A stretch of 64,000 nt of DNA from Spongiimicrobium salis (GTDB lineage Bacteria > Bacteroidota > Bacteroidia > Flavobacteriales > Flavobacteriaceae). The notes beneath the pieces were generated by a model. It saw nothing but the letters and a program-made list of their open reading frames with translations, searched no databases and was not told the DNA's origin. The position numbers and the translations under genes are program-made. The stretch lies in contig NZ_JBHEQA010000008.1 in the NCBI RefSeq assembly GCF_043678055.1, forward strand, positions 62,001-126,000, written 5' to 3'. Positions 16,763 to 25,441 of this stretch are shown piece after piece (position 1 is the stretch's first letter; each line of letters starts with the position of its first letter).

Positions 16763-18694
16763 ATGAAAAAGAAGTTTTTAACAGGATTATTATTATCCGC
16801 TTTAGTATTGTCATCTTGTTCCAATGATGATGATGTAGTAATTGATGACCCTGTAGTGGGTGTAGAAGACCCTGTAACACCAGAAGACCCTGAAATGGTC
16901 TCTGTAGTATTGAATGAGATTAGATTTGGCGCAGAAGACCGTGTTGAGATTTTCAACAATGGTAATATCAATGCTGATTTAAGTAACTATTGGTTGTGCC
17001 TTGGACCTGGTACTTATGTGCAATTGGGAACACTTACTCCAGATAGTGGTTCTGTGAGTGATTTAGCTCCTGGTGATTTTTTAGTATTACCATATAGTAT
17101 GCCTGATGATGAAGGTGGATTAGGATTGTATTCTTCTGATGCTTTTGCAAGTGCAGAGGCTATTGTAGATTTTGTACAGTACGGAGCTGCAGGAAGTGCA
17201 CGTGAAGATGTAGCTGTTGAAGCTGGAATATGGACAAGTGGGGATTTTGTTCCTGCTACGCGTTTGAACAGCTTTAGTATTGAGTTTGATGGAGAAGGTG
17301 ATGCTTCTACCGATTGGAGTGAGGAAGTAAATCCTTCTTTAGGATTGGCCAACAATTCAGAAGTAGCTACCTCTATTTTTAATATCACGATCAACAACGT
17401 AACGAATTACCTTAACGTACATACATTTACAGAAAGATTGAGAGCAGGAGATGCTCCTACACGTGGCCCGTTAAATATGAACGGTGATCAGTATCAGATT
17501 TCTTTCCAAGCTGTACCTGGTACAAGATTTAGCCCTGTGACAATGATGGGGAACAGTAATGACTGGTTCTTGGCTCCAACGGATTTAAATGGTATTGACC
17601 TTTTCCCTGGTGGTGCAGCTTTGAACAATGTTGATGTAGCAAGCTTATTATCCCTATATGATTTAGGAACTGAGGCAGATAACGATCCTGCAACATTCCC
17701 TCCAGCAGGTGCCAATGTTGGTCCTGCAGATGAGAACCCTTTGGTACGTTTGGTTCCTGGAAGAGTTACTGGTGATATCTATATTACAGCAGTTTTGACT
17801 TACGAAGCTTCTAGCGATCCTATGGCTGCGGGTACTTTTACCTTTACTATTACAACGATCAATGCTCCAGATCCTGCAGAAGCTGCTAGCTCTACCAACG
17901 GATTTGTGCCAACTCCAGGTATTGCAGTATTACATGCTTTGGCAAACCCATTGTTCGATTTAGGAACAGAAGATAGAGGTGTAGGTCTTGAAGCTATTGC
18001 TGAAGACGGAAATCCAGATGAGCTTTTTGCTTGGTTTACAGAAACTGGATCTAATGGTTCTCCATTGCGTCTTTCCTCTTCTTTAAGTGTATTCTCTCCA
18101 GGTTTGGTATATGCTTTCAACACAGAAAGAGATCCATTAGTATTACAAGGAGAAACCAATAATCCTGCAAACGGATTGGAAGAATTGGCTGAGGATGGAA
18201 ACAATAGTATTGCGGTTGATTATGTAAGAAGTCTTGGTCTTCCTGTTGCGGCAAGTGATCAAACGATGAATATTGGTCCTGGAGAAGAGCTTACTTTTAC
18301 TTTGGAAGTGCCACAAGGACAAGGATATAAATTTGGTTTTGGAACAATGTTCGTACAAACAAATGACTGGTTCATTGCGTATAACAATGAAGGATACCCA
18401 TTATTTGATGAGAACGGAGCTCCTGTATCCGGAACTGGTGCAAGTGCAAAATCATACTTATACGATGCGGGTACTGAAATTGACGAAGCTGTTGGTTTTG
18501 GAATCTATCAAGCGCCTAGACAAAATGGTCCAAACGAAGGTCCAGAAGATGAAAACACTACAGTAAGACGAGTAGGTAACTTGGAAGATGTTCAATTCGG
18601 AAAAGGGGTATACTCTAACGGACCTGGTGTTGTTTACCTTAGAGATCCAAGAGGTGGTTACAATGTAATTTCAATTAACATTGAAGTGCAATAA
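16763..18694 (+). CDS. Surface lipoprotein with lamin-tail and duplicated spondin-like modules
   Basis: A 643-aa lipoprotein from the preferred ATG at 16763. It has signal peptide KKKFLTGLLLSALVL and lipobox LSSC with C19, followed by acidic NDDD, which in Bacteroidota favours export to the cell surface. Residues about 46-170 match a lamin tail domain (VVLNEIRFGAEDRVEIFNNG). The rest carries spondin_N-like repeats: an NDWF...LYD.GTE...ENP element occurs twice, and a GLE(A/E)(I/L)AEDGN element occurs twice. The role is unknown; adhesion or matrix binding is an inference from the domain types. Codon choice (GGT, GCT, CGT, CCT) differs from neighbours and suggests high expression. Confidence 0.85.
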   Translation: MKKKFLTGLLLSALVLSSCSNDDDVVIDDPVVGVEDPVTPEDPEMVSVVLNEIRFGAEDRVEIFNNGNINADLSNYWLCLGPGTYVQLGTLTPDSGSVSDLAPGDFLVLPYSMPDDEGGLGLYSSDAFASAEAIVDFVQYGAAGSAREDVAVEAGIWTSGDFVPATRLNSFSIEFDGEGDASTDWSEEVNPSLGLANNSEVATSIFNITINNVTNYLNVHTFTERLRAGDAPTRGPLNMNGDQYQISFQAVPGTRFSPVTMMGNSNDWFLAPTDLNGIDLFPGGAALNNVDVASLLSLYDLGTEADNDPATFPPAGANVGPADENPLVRLVPGRVTGDIYITAVLTYEASSDPMAAGTFTFTITTINAPDPAEAASSTNGFVPTPGIAVLHALANPLFDLGTEDRGVGLEAIAEDGNPDELFAWFTETGSNGSPLRLSSSLSVFSPGLVYAFNTERDPLVLQGETNNPANGLEELAEDGNNSIAVDYVRSLGLPVAASDQTMNIGPGEELTFTLEVPQGQGYKFGFGTMFVQTNDWFIAYNNEGYPLFDENGAPVSGTGASAKSYLYDAGTEIDEAVGFGIYQAPRQNGPNEGPEDENTTVRRVGNLEDVQFGKGVYSNGPGVVYLRDPRGGYNVISINIEVQ

Positions 18695-18747
18695 GCTTTA
18701 ATCGATTTATTTGTCCTACTTATGGGCAGGTTATTTGAGAGCGAAAG

Positions 18748-18774
18748 ACCCTGGCAGTATTGTCAGGGTTTTTT
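18748..18774 (+). terminator. Rho-independent terminator of the spondin lipoprotein gene
   Basis: CCCTGGCA (18749-18756), loop GTAT, TGTCAGGG (18761-18768) with one G-U pair, then six T. It ends about 80 bases after the stop. Confidence 0.9.
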
Positions 18775-18884
18775 ATTTTAGATATTTTTCTAAGTAAACC
18801 AATTGGGGGAATATAAGGGTATATACTATTTTCTTTTAAATAGCGTTATGGTCTAAACCAAATTAACCTACATACCCAAGAAAT

Positions 18885-19154
18885 ATGGACTTAAATACAC
18901 GCCTCCAATCTTGTAAACAATGTGAGAATAGAAAATTTGACAGTGCTGTGGGTATTATCTGTTCTCTAACACAGCGCAAACCAGATTTTGAAGACCGTTG
19001 TAAAACTTTTGTCGTAGACCCCAAAGAAGCACAGAAAGCTGCGGCGAAGCAATATGTTGCAGAAAAAGAAAAGTCCAATAACATCTCTATTTGGGGAATC
19101 TTAGGAATTGTCTTTATTGTTATTCGTATTCTAATGCGAATGGCAAGAGACTAA
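18885..19154 (+). CDS. Small membrane protein with four-Cys N-terminal module
   Basis: An 89-aa protein. The N-terminal half has cysteines at 10, 13, 26 and 39 in the framework CxxC, GIICSLT, PDFEDRCKTF. The C-terminal half has one membrane helix (about 69-84, IWGILGIVFIVIRILM). The same Cys spacing is found at the same residue numbers in the RDD protein at 19934-20530, so the two share a module, probably metal binding. No named family is known to me. It starts a short plus-strand cluster with DUF1684 and RDD genes. Confidence 0.85.
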   Translation: MDLNTRLQSCKQCENRKFDSAVGIICSLTQRKPDFEDRCKTFVVDPKEAQKAAAKQYVAEKEKSNNISIWGILGIVFIVIRILMRMARD

Positions 19155-19244
19155 GAGTTGTAGCGCAACTATTATCTACTGCTATTGCCATGGCTTCTTT
19201 CAATTTTTATACTTTTAGGTAGAAAACCAACCAAATGGAATGCC

Positions 19245-19847
19245 ATGAAACATCTTCTTTTGATATCCCTTACTGCCTTTTTTTTCGCGAATGTCACAAC
19301 GGCCCAAGAAGAGCAATCTGCCGAAGAATTTCAAAAAGAACTGAATGCCCAATATCATGATCCCAAGGAATCTCCCTTAAAAGAAGGAGCAAAAACATTT
19401 AAAGGACATCAGTTTTTTGAGATTGATAGTACTTTTGCGGTTAAGGCTAAGTTTACGCGTACGGTGGGAGCAATACCCTTTCAAATGAAGACTTCTACAA
19501 GTAGATTGCCCATTTATGAAAAATATGGAGAAGTAACTTTTGTCCTAGAAGGAGAAAGCTTTACGCTGAGCATTTATCAGAATCATAACCTTAGGGAAAA
19601 GGAAGCCTTTAAAGAACATCTCTTCCTTCCCTATACCGATTTGACCAATGGGGAGGAAACCTATAGTGGAGGGCGTTATATAGACTTAAAAATTCCCAAA
19701 GGAGATATGATGCTTATAGATTTCAATAAGTCGTACAACCCCTATTGTGCTTATACCGAAGGGTATTCCTGTCCCATACCTCCGGCAGAAAACAACTTGA
19801 ATTACAGGATTAGGGCGGGCGTCAAAAAACCAAAAAAAGCACATTAG
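19245..19847 (+). CDS. DUF1684 family exported protein
   Basis: A 200-aa protein from ATG 19245, giving a signal peptide ending FANVTTAQ. The DUF1684 signature is clear near the C-terminus: DFNKSYNPYCAYTEGYSCPI, then PPAENNLNYRIRAG. Its upstream part contains LKEGAKTFKGHQFFEIDST, also typical. The two Cys in NPYCAY and YSCP are conserved in the family and could be a disulfide or ligand site. The function is not established. It is sandwiched between the two genes sharing the four-Cys module. Confidence 0.9.
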   Translation: MKHLLLISLTAFFFANVTTAQEEQSAEEFQKELNAQYHDPKESPLKEGAKTFKGHQFFEIDSTFAVKAKFTRTVGAIPFQMKTSTSRLPIYEKYGEVTFVLEGESFTLSIYQNHNLREKEAFKEHLFLPYTDLTNGEETYSGGRYIDLKIPKGDMMLIDFNKSYNPYCAYTEGYSCPIPPAENNLNYRIRAGVKKPKKAH

Positions 19848-19933
19848 TGGTTTGGAAAGGCAATCTTTAATTGCTCTGGGAAAACCAATATGCTACAGTA
19901 TTTAAAATAAGATATAACCCCAACAGATATCAC

Positions 19934-20530
19934 ATGACCCGACAACAACATTTAGAATTTTGTAAAGTTTGTACCCATCAGAAAAAGGATCTGGAGCAAG
20001 GGATTGTATGTGGTCTCACCGATCGTATTGCCGATTTTGAGGGAAATTGCGCTTCTTTTGTGGAAGACACTATGCGGAAAGAAACGCTGGCAAATAGCCC
20101 TTGGAATAGCGCAGCACGATTAAAGACGGCAAGTCAAGGGAAGCGATTTGTAAATTATATTGTTGACCGTGTATGTGTTTATGTTTGCGCCGTGGTTTTC
20201 TATGCTCTCTTTGTAATTATTGAGAGCTATGTATCTCCGGACGGGGTCTCTGTGATCGATGAGGATAACCGACTCCTGGATTATGCGGTGGCCTTTACCG
20301 TAGGGGTATTCTATTATGCTTTTTTTGAAGGAGTTACCAATAGGTCCATAGGGAAATATTTTACGAAGACCAAGGTGGTGGATGAAAATGGAAATAAACC
20401 TCCATTTGGAAGTATCTTGGCCCGATCCTTTTACCGCTTCGTGCCCTTTGATGCCTTCTCCTTTCTAGGGGAAGGAGTGGGGTGGCATGATCGATGGTCC
20501 AAAACAAGGGTGGTGGAAATTGATTCCTAA
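19934..20530 (+). CDS. RDD family membrane protein with four-Cys N-terminal module
   Basis: A 198-aa protein from ATG 19934 (MTRQQHLEF). Residues 1-45 hold the same Cys framework (C10, C13, C26, C39) as the 89-aa neighbour. From about residue 62 an RDD domain follows (KRFVNYIVDRVCVYVCAVVF), with two membrane helices and the GKYFTKTKVVDENGNKPPF segment. RDD proteins are sometimes linked to ion or metabolite transport, but the role here is unknown. The first Arg-Asp pair reads VDR, acceptable for the family. Confidence 0.88.
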   Translation: MTRQQHLEFCKVCTHQKKDLEQGIVCGLTDRIADFEGNCASFVEDTMRKETLANSPWNSAARLKTASQGKRFVNYIVDRVCVYVCAVVFYALFVIIESYVSPDGVSVIDEDNRLLDYAVAFTVGVFYYAFFEGVTNRSIGKYFTKTKVVDENGNKPPFGSILARSFYRFVPFDAFSFLGEGVGWHDRWSKTRVVEIDS

Positions 20531-20573
20531 TACCCTCCTTTGAACTTTTCTCTAGGATAAAATAAAAGCTGGG

Positions 20574-20840
20574 TCATTCCTTTTGACGTACTTCTTTATC
20601 TACCAATTCAATATAAGCGGTCATGGCTTCTTCACGACTCAAATGTTGCGATTGAAAAAGCGCATTTGCCTTAAAGGCGTTGATCAAAGGGGTTTTACTA
20701 CCTGGATTGCCAAAATTCTTATTGGCTATTTTATAGTATGCATATAATTTCAATAGTAAGTCCGCGGGAAAAGGCTCGTTATAATTATTTACAAACTCCA
20801 CAGCTTTTTGGAAATCCTTATGTAGCTTTTCATTCGTCAT
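20574..20840 (-). CDS. Acyl-CoA-binding protein
   Basis: An 88-aa ACBP from ATG 20840 (MTNEKLHKDFQKAVEFV). The family signature is LKLYAYYKIANKNFG, followed by KTPLINAFKANALFQ and SREEAMTAYIELV. It binds long-chain acyl-CoA in the cytosol. The gene overlaps the end of psd by eleven bases and closes the rsfS-ftsH-cdsA-psd operon, which suits a role in handing acyl groups to phospholipid synthesis. Confidence 0.88.
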   Translation of the reverse strand: MTNEKLHKDFQKAVEFVNNYNEPFPADLLLKLYAYYKIANKNFGNPGSKTPLINAFKANALFQSQHLSREEAMTAYIELVDKEVRQKE

Positions 20841-21498
20841 CTTTTTGGACTGTAGTGGCGATGCAAGTTTTGGCACCAACCACTTTTTGATCTAGTTTAA
20901 CGGTTACGGCGCAATCTAAAGGTAAGAACAAATCTACCCGTGAACCAAATTTTATAAAACCAGCATCATCACCTTGTTGGACGCTCTCTCCAACCTCGGC
21001 GTAGTTGACAATTCTTCGGGCTAAAGCTCCGGCCACTTGACGATACAGAATATCTCCAAATTTAGGGGTATTGATGACCACAGTGGTACGTTCATTTTCC
21101 TCACTTGATTTGGGATGCCAAGCCACGAGATATTTCCCTGGATGGTATTTGGAATACTTTATAGTGCCACTGGCCGCATAACGGGTGACATGAACGTTTA
21201 TGGGCGACATAAAAATGGATACTTGTCTTCGCTTTCCCTGAAAATACTCGGGTTCCTCAACCTCTTCTATCACTACCACTTTCCCATCCACAGGGGCCAG
21301 GATTTCATCAAAACTTTTCACCGGTATTCGCTTCGGGTTTCTGAAAAACTGCAAAATAAGAATCAATATAATCAAGGCACTTATCTGGAGAGCTAGTTTC
21401 AACCATGGGATCGGAAGGTAATATTCCGAAATGATGACTAGGGCAGAAACGATAAAAAAAGTGGTCAATATAATTTTTTGGCCCTCTTTATGAAACAT
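20830..21498 (-). CDS. psd: Phosphatidylserine decarboxylase
   Basis: Makes phosphatidylethanolamine from phosphatidylserine. The 222-aa length and the self-cleavage motif FGSRVDLFLP (cleavage G-S, giving the pyruvoyl group) place it in the short, archaetidylserine-like Psd group. Two N-terminal membrane helices (about 10-50) anchor it. APVDGKVVVIEEV and FMSPINVHVTRYAASG are further family motifs. It overlaps cdsA by eleven bases and ACBP by eleven bases. Confidence 0.93.
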   Translation of the reverse strand: MFHKEGQKIILTTFFIVSALVIISEYYLPIPWLKLALQISALIILILILQFFRNPKRIPVKSFDEILAPVDGKVVVIEEVEEPEYFQGKRRQVSIFMSPINVHVTRYAASGTIKYSKYHPGKYLVAWHPKSSEENERTTVVINTPKFGDILYRQVAGALARRIVNYAEVGESVQQGDDAGFIKFGSRVDLFLPLDCAVTVKLDQKVVGAKTCIATTVQKDDE

Positions 21499-22297
21499 AG
21501 GTAAAGATATTTAAGGTTAAATAGGCAAAAGGTGCTGCAAATACCAAACTGTCCAGACGATCTAACATTCCTCCATGCCCAGGCAAGATAGCGCCACTAT
21601 CCTTGATACCGGCCGTTCTTTTGAATTGGGATTCCACAAGATCTCCCAGACTACCGAAGGTAACAATAACAGTGGCCAAAATAAGCCATTGCAGTACGGA
21701 AATATTGGTCTCGTATTTCGACATGAAGTACGCTGCAACCAGTGCAAAGATATATCCCCCTATGGTTCCTTCCCAAGTTTTTTTCGGAGAAATTGCAGGA
21801 TATAATTTTGTTCGCCCAAGACTCTTGCCCACGAGATAGGCAAAAGAGTCGTTTACCCAAATTAAAATAAAGATTCCCATAATCAGAAATTCCGAGAAAT
21901 CATTGTTCTTATAAGGAATCATGGTTAAGAAAATACAACCGCCACCGATGTAAAATAACCCGATGCTAAATTTTTGAACCAGATTAAAGGGTCTCCCTTT
22001 TCTGGTGAAAAGCTGCACCAATAGTACCGAGTTTACGGTAATGGTAAGGAAGAGTAGGACATAAATGGGAATCTTATCCAATGCATTGATAAAATAGATA
22101 TAAATCCACCAAAGCGTTAAATAGGCAATAAAAATCGCATAGCCTTTGAGATGGGTCATGCGTTTGTATTCATAGAGGCACGCGAGACCAAAAATCATAA
22201 ATAGGAAATCAAAGGCATCCGAATTTAAAAAAACTGCTGACAACAGCAATACCACGTAGACTGCCCCCGTAATTAAACGCCTAAAAATTTCTTTCAT
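21488..22297 (-). CDS. cdsA: Phosphatidate cytidylyltransferase
   Basis: Makes CDP-diacylglycerol from phosphatidic acid and CTP. The 269-aa multi-spanning membrane protein ends with the CDS signature GDLVESQFKRTAGIKDSG, then ILPGHGGMLDRLDS. The conserved NDSFAYLVGKSLGRTKL and SPKKTWEGTIGG segments are present. It lies one base after the LUD gene and overlaps psd, so CDP-DAG production and decarboxylation of its serine product are co-expressed. The intervening PS synthase is not in this window. Confidence 0.95.
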   Translation of the reverse strand: MKEIFRRLITGAVYVVLLLSAVFLNSDAFDFLFMIFGLACLYEYKRMTHLKGYAIFIAYLTLWWIYIYFINALDKIPIYVLLFLTITVNSVLLVQLFTRKGRPFNLVQKFSIGLFYIGGGCIFLTMIPYKNNDFSEFLIMGIFILIWVNDSFAYLVGKSLGRTKLYPAISPKKTWEGTIGGYIFALVAAYFMSKYETNISVLQWLILATVIVTFGSLGDLVESQFKRTAGIKDSGAILPGHGGMLDRLDSLVFAAPFAYLTLNIFTYVS

Positions 22298-22298
22298 G

Positions 22299-22910
22299 CT
22301 ACAGATCTTCCAAAAGCAAAAGATACAGATTTTTTGAACTACTACCGTAGGAGAGGAAGTTATTTTTATTTTCTGGAGTAGATTGGAAATGCTTTATGGT
22401 GGTAATGTTTGCGGGAATGCTGTTTTTATATTTTTTCTTGATGCTCTTGAGCCCTTCCCCAATGGAATCTACGAGTTGGCTGGTCTTGGCAAAAACAATA
22501 AGATTATCGGGCACTTCGTTCAGTTTTTTTTCGTGCAATTGATGGGAACATACTAAAATTGATCCATTTTGGGCAATAAGGTGCTCGCATGCCGTAAAAA
22601 AAACTTCACTTTCCCTGGCTTTATCAGAGAAAGTGATATTTTCTTTTGAGAATCTTTTTTCTAATTTGGAATCCATGGAAAAAAACTTTTGGGTCTGCCA
22701 ACTGTTTTCTTCAATGATATTGTTAAGGGCATCCGAAACTTCAGAATTGGAATCGCAGTATAAAAATTTACCGCCATTTTTTTTGAAGTGAATCGTAAAT
22801 TTCTCGTCAATAGGAATATTTAAATCGGGCATATGCAAGCCTCTGGTCTCCGCAGTTTCATTGGAAACCTTTTTTTTGCCTCCCCCAAATAGTTTATCAA
22901 ATAAACCCAT
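22299..22910 (-). CDS. LUD-domain (LutC/YkgG-like) protein
   Basis: A 203-aa protein resembling LutC, the lactate-utilisation accessory family. It has the N-terminal MGLFDKLFGGGKKK, SDALNNIIEENSWQT in the middle and the core FFTACEHLIAQNGSILVCS followed by VFAKTSQLVDSI. It is a single protein rather than a lutABC operon member. Its fixed place between ftsH and cdsA, as I recall from other Flavobacteriaceae, suggests a different role, which I cannot name. Confidence 0.8.
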   Translation of the reverse strand: MGLFDKLFGGGKKKVSNETAETRGLHMPDLNIPIDEKFTIHFKKNGGKFLYCDSNSEVSDALNNIIEENSWQTQKFFSMDSKLEKRFSKENITFSDKARESEVFFTACEHLIAQNGSILVCSHQLHEKKLNEVPDNLIVFAKTSQLVDSIGEGLKSIKKKYKNSIPANITTIKHFQSTPENKNNFLSYGSSSKNLYLLLLEDL

Positions 22911-22971
22911 TGATGATTGATGTCTAATAATAAATGATTAGCGTCTATCTAATGAACAACGTTGAATATCC

Positions 22972-24963
22972 CTATTTATTATCCTCTTCGGTTTCGCTTG
23001 CTACCTCGGGCGCTTCTTCGCGAGTTCTGACCTCACCTTCCTCTTCATTGCCATAAGGACGCTTTCCAAAAATTTTCTCTAAATCATCTTTGAAAATCAC
23101 CTCTTTTTCCAGCAATCGTTTGGCAAGTGCCGTAAGTTTGTCTTTGTGCAATTCTAAAAGATCGATAGCTCTTTGATATTGCTCCTCAATGATTTTAGAA
23201 ATCTCTTTGTCGATAGTTTGCGCAGTCTCTTCGCTATAAGGTTTGGAAAAACCGTAGTCACTTTGTCCAGAAGAATCATAATAGGTGAGGTTTCCTATTT
23301 CATCATTAAGACCGTAAACCGTGACCATGGCCCTAGCTTGCTTCGTCACTTTTTCCAAGTCACTCAATGCTCCGGTTGAAATTTTATTAAAGATTACTTT
23401 TTCTGCGGCCCTACCTCCCAAAGTGGCGCACATTTCATCCTGCATTTGTTCAGGGCGAACAATAAGACGTTCTTCAGGAAGGTACCATGCGGCACCTAAA
23501 GATTGTCCTCTGGGAACAATAGTAACTTTTACTAGCGGAGCAGCATGTTCCAACATCCAGCTAACCGTAGCATGCCCGGCTTCATGATAAGCGATAGTTT
23601 CTTTTTCTCCGGGAGTGATGATCTTGTTCTTTTTCTCAAGACCACCAACGATTCTATCAACGGCATCCAGAAAATCCTGTTTGGTTACCGCTTTCTTTTC
23701 TTTACGGGCAGCAATTAAAGCTGCTTCGTTACAGACATTGGCAATATCTGCTCCAGAGAACCCTGGGGTCTGTTTTGCAAGAAAGTCCAAATCTAGGGTC
23801 TCTGCTGTTTTTATAGGTCTTAAATGGACCTCGAAAATTTCTTTTCTTTCCCGGATGTCCGGCAGATCTACATAAATCTGACGGTCAAATCTACCTGCAC
23901 GCATTAAGGCCTTATCCAAGACATCGGCACGGTTGGTTGCCGCCAATACAATAACATTGGTATTGGTGCCAAATCCGTCCATTTCCGTTAGCAATTGATT
24001 TAGGGTGTTTTCCCTTTCATCATTAGATCCGGTAAAATTATTTTTTCCTCTAGCCCTACCTATGGCATCAATCTCATCGATAAAAATAATGGCAGGGGAT
24101 TTATCTTTGGCCTGCTTGAACAAATCTCGCACCCTGGAAGCACCGACACCTACAAACATCTCCACAAAATCTGAACCAGATAAAGAGAAGAAAGGTACTT
24201 TGGCTTCACCGGCCACAGCTTTGGCCAAAAGTGTTTTACCTGTTCCGGGAGGGCCTACCAATAGGGCTCCTTTAGGGATTTTTCCTCCAAGGGAAGTATA
24301 TTTATCGGGATTTCTAAGAAATTCTACAATTTCTTCAACCTCTTCTTTGGCGCCTTCCAGACCAGCAACATCCTTAAACGATGTACGTGTATCGGTTTTT
24401 TCGTCAAAAAGCTTTGCCTTGGACTTACCAATATTAAAGATTTGACCTCCGGCACCGCCTCCGCCTCCGCCAGACATTCTTCGCATCAAATAAATCCATA
24501 TTCCAATAATCAATACAAAGGGTAACAAGGTCAGTACCAAATCCCCAAGGACATTGGATTCCTGGTCGTGATCGACAATGGTATCCAAGTTATTTTCGGT
24601 CTTGATATTCTTGATCTCGTTTTCAAAATTTTGAAGATCTCCATAATTTACCAAATACTGAGGACTTATACCTTGCGTCAGCGGAAAGGATTTTTTAGAA
24701 ACATCCTTGTGTACCGCCTTTTCCATGGCCTCATCCGTCAAGAAAATTTTGGCTTGACGCATGTTGGTAATGATCAATATTTTTTCGATATCCCCATTTC
24801 TCAGAAATTCCTGTAATTCGGAAGTAGTTGTTTTTTCAGTATTGGAAAAACTATCACTATTGAAGAATTGCAGTCCTATAAGGATTACTGCGATGGTACC
24901 GTAGATCCACCAGGAGCTAAATCTTGGTTTCTTGCCGGGGTTTGTTTTATTTTCTTTTGCCAT
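22972..24963 (-). CDS. ftsH: ATP-dependent zinc metalloprotease FtsH
   Basis: Membrane AAA+ protease that degrades misfolded membrane proteins and short-lived regulators. The 663 aa contain two membrane helices (about 16-34 and 146-165) around a periplasmic domain, a Gly-rich linker, Walker A GPPGTGKT (about 236-243), Walker B IIFIDEIDAIG, the SRH region (ATNRADVLDKALMRAGRFDR) and the zinc motif HEAGH near 458. It lies seven bases after rsfS. Confidence 0.97.
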   Translation of the reverse strand: MAKENKTNPGKKPRFSSWWIYGTIAVILIGLQFFNSDSFSNTEKTTTSELQEFLRNGDIEKILIITNMRQAKIFLTDEAMEKAVHKDVSKKSFPLTQGISPQYLVNYGDLQNFENEIKNIKTENNLDTIVDHDQESNVLGDLVLTLLPFVLIIGIWIYLMRRMSGGGGGGAGGQIFNIGKSKAKLFDEKTDTRTSFKDVAGLEGAKEEVEEIVEFLRNPDKYTSLGGKIPKGALLVGPPGTGKTLLAKAVAGEAKVPFFSLSGSDFVEMFVGVGASRVRDLFKQAKDKSPAIIFIDEIDAIGRARGKNNFTGSNDERENTLNQLLTEMDGFGTNTNVIVLAATNRADVLDKALMRAGRFDRQIYVDLPDIRERKEIFEVHLRPIKTAETLDLDFLAKQTPGFSGADIANVCNEAALIAARKEKKAVTKQDFLDAVDRIVGGLEKKNKIITPGEKETIAYHEAGHATVSWMLEHAAPLVKVTIVPRGQSLGAAWYLPEERLIVRPEQMQDEMCATLGGRAAEKVIFNKISTGALSDLEKVTKQARAMVTVYGLNDEIGNLTYYDSSGQSDYGFSKPYSEETAQTIDKEISKIIEEQYQRAIDLLELHKDKLTALAKRLLEKEVIFKDDLEKIFGKRPYGNEEEGEVRTREEAPEVASETEEDNK

Positions 24964-24970
24964 AATTTCT

Positions 24971-25348
24971 TTACTGGTTAATGCTACTTTCGATCACTGT
25001 TACTTTTGCGTCTCCCCATAATCCTTCTATATCATAGAATTCCCGAATGTGTCTCTGGAATACATGAACGACTACATTCACATAGTCCATTAAAACCCAT
25101 TCGGCATTTTCGGAGCCCTCTACATGCCATGGTTTGTCTTTGATTGCCTTACTAACTGTTTTTTGGATCGAATTGACAATCGCGTTTACGTGAGTATTGG
25201 AAGTACCATTACAAATTATAAAGTAGTCACAAACAGTATTTTCAATTTCCCTTAAATCAAGTAAATTAATATCATTTCCTTTAACTTCCTCTATTCCATG
25301 TAAAATTAAAGTTATTAACTCATCTGCGCTAGCCTTCTTTTTTTGCAT
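24971..25348 (-). CDS. rsfS: Ribosomal silencing factor RsfS
   Basis: Binds ribosomal protein L14 and blocks subunit joining in starvation. The 125-aa protein has the family core NTVCDYFIICNGTSNTHVNA, PWHVEGSENAEWVLMDYVNV and VVHVFQRHIREFYDIEGLWG. First gene of the ftsH operon; a perfect -7 element (complement of CAAAGTTA, 25368-25375) lies 20 bases upstream of its start. Confidence 0.95.
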   Translation of the reverse strand: MQKKKASADELITLILHGIEEVKGNDINLLDLREIENTVCDYFIICNGTSNTHVNAIVNSIQKTVSKAIKDKPWHVEGSENAEWVLMDYVNVVVHVFQRHIREFYDIEGLWGDAKVTVIESSINQ

Positions 25349-25441
25349 TCAAAAATTTTAATTTATACAAAGTTATTGTTTTTTTGTTTTCTTAGCTACT
25401 GTTTTTAACATAAGATTGCAGATCTCTACAATGGCCAATGT

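Noticed and set aside
24005..24445. 146-codon plus-strand frame inside ftsH
   Set aside because: Mirror of the conserved AAA+ region; low-complexity Ser/Pro/Leu composition typical of antisense frames.
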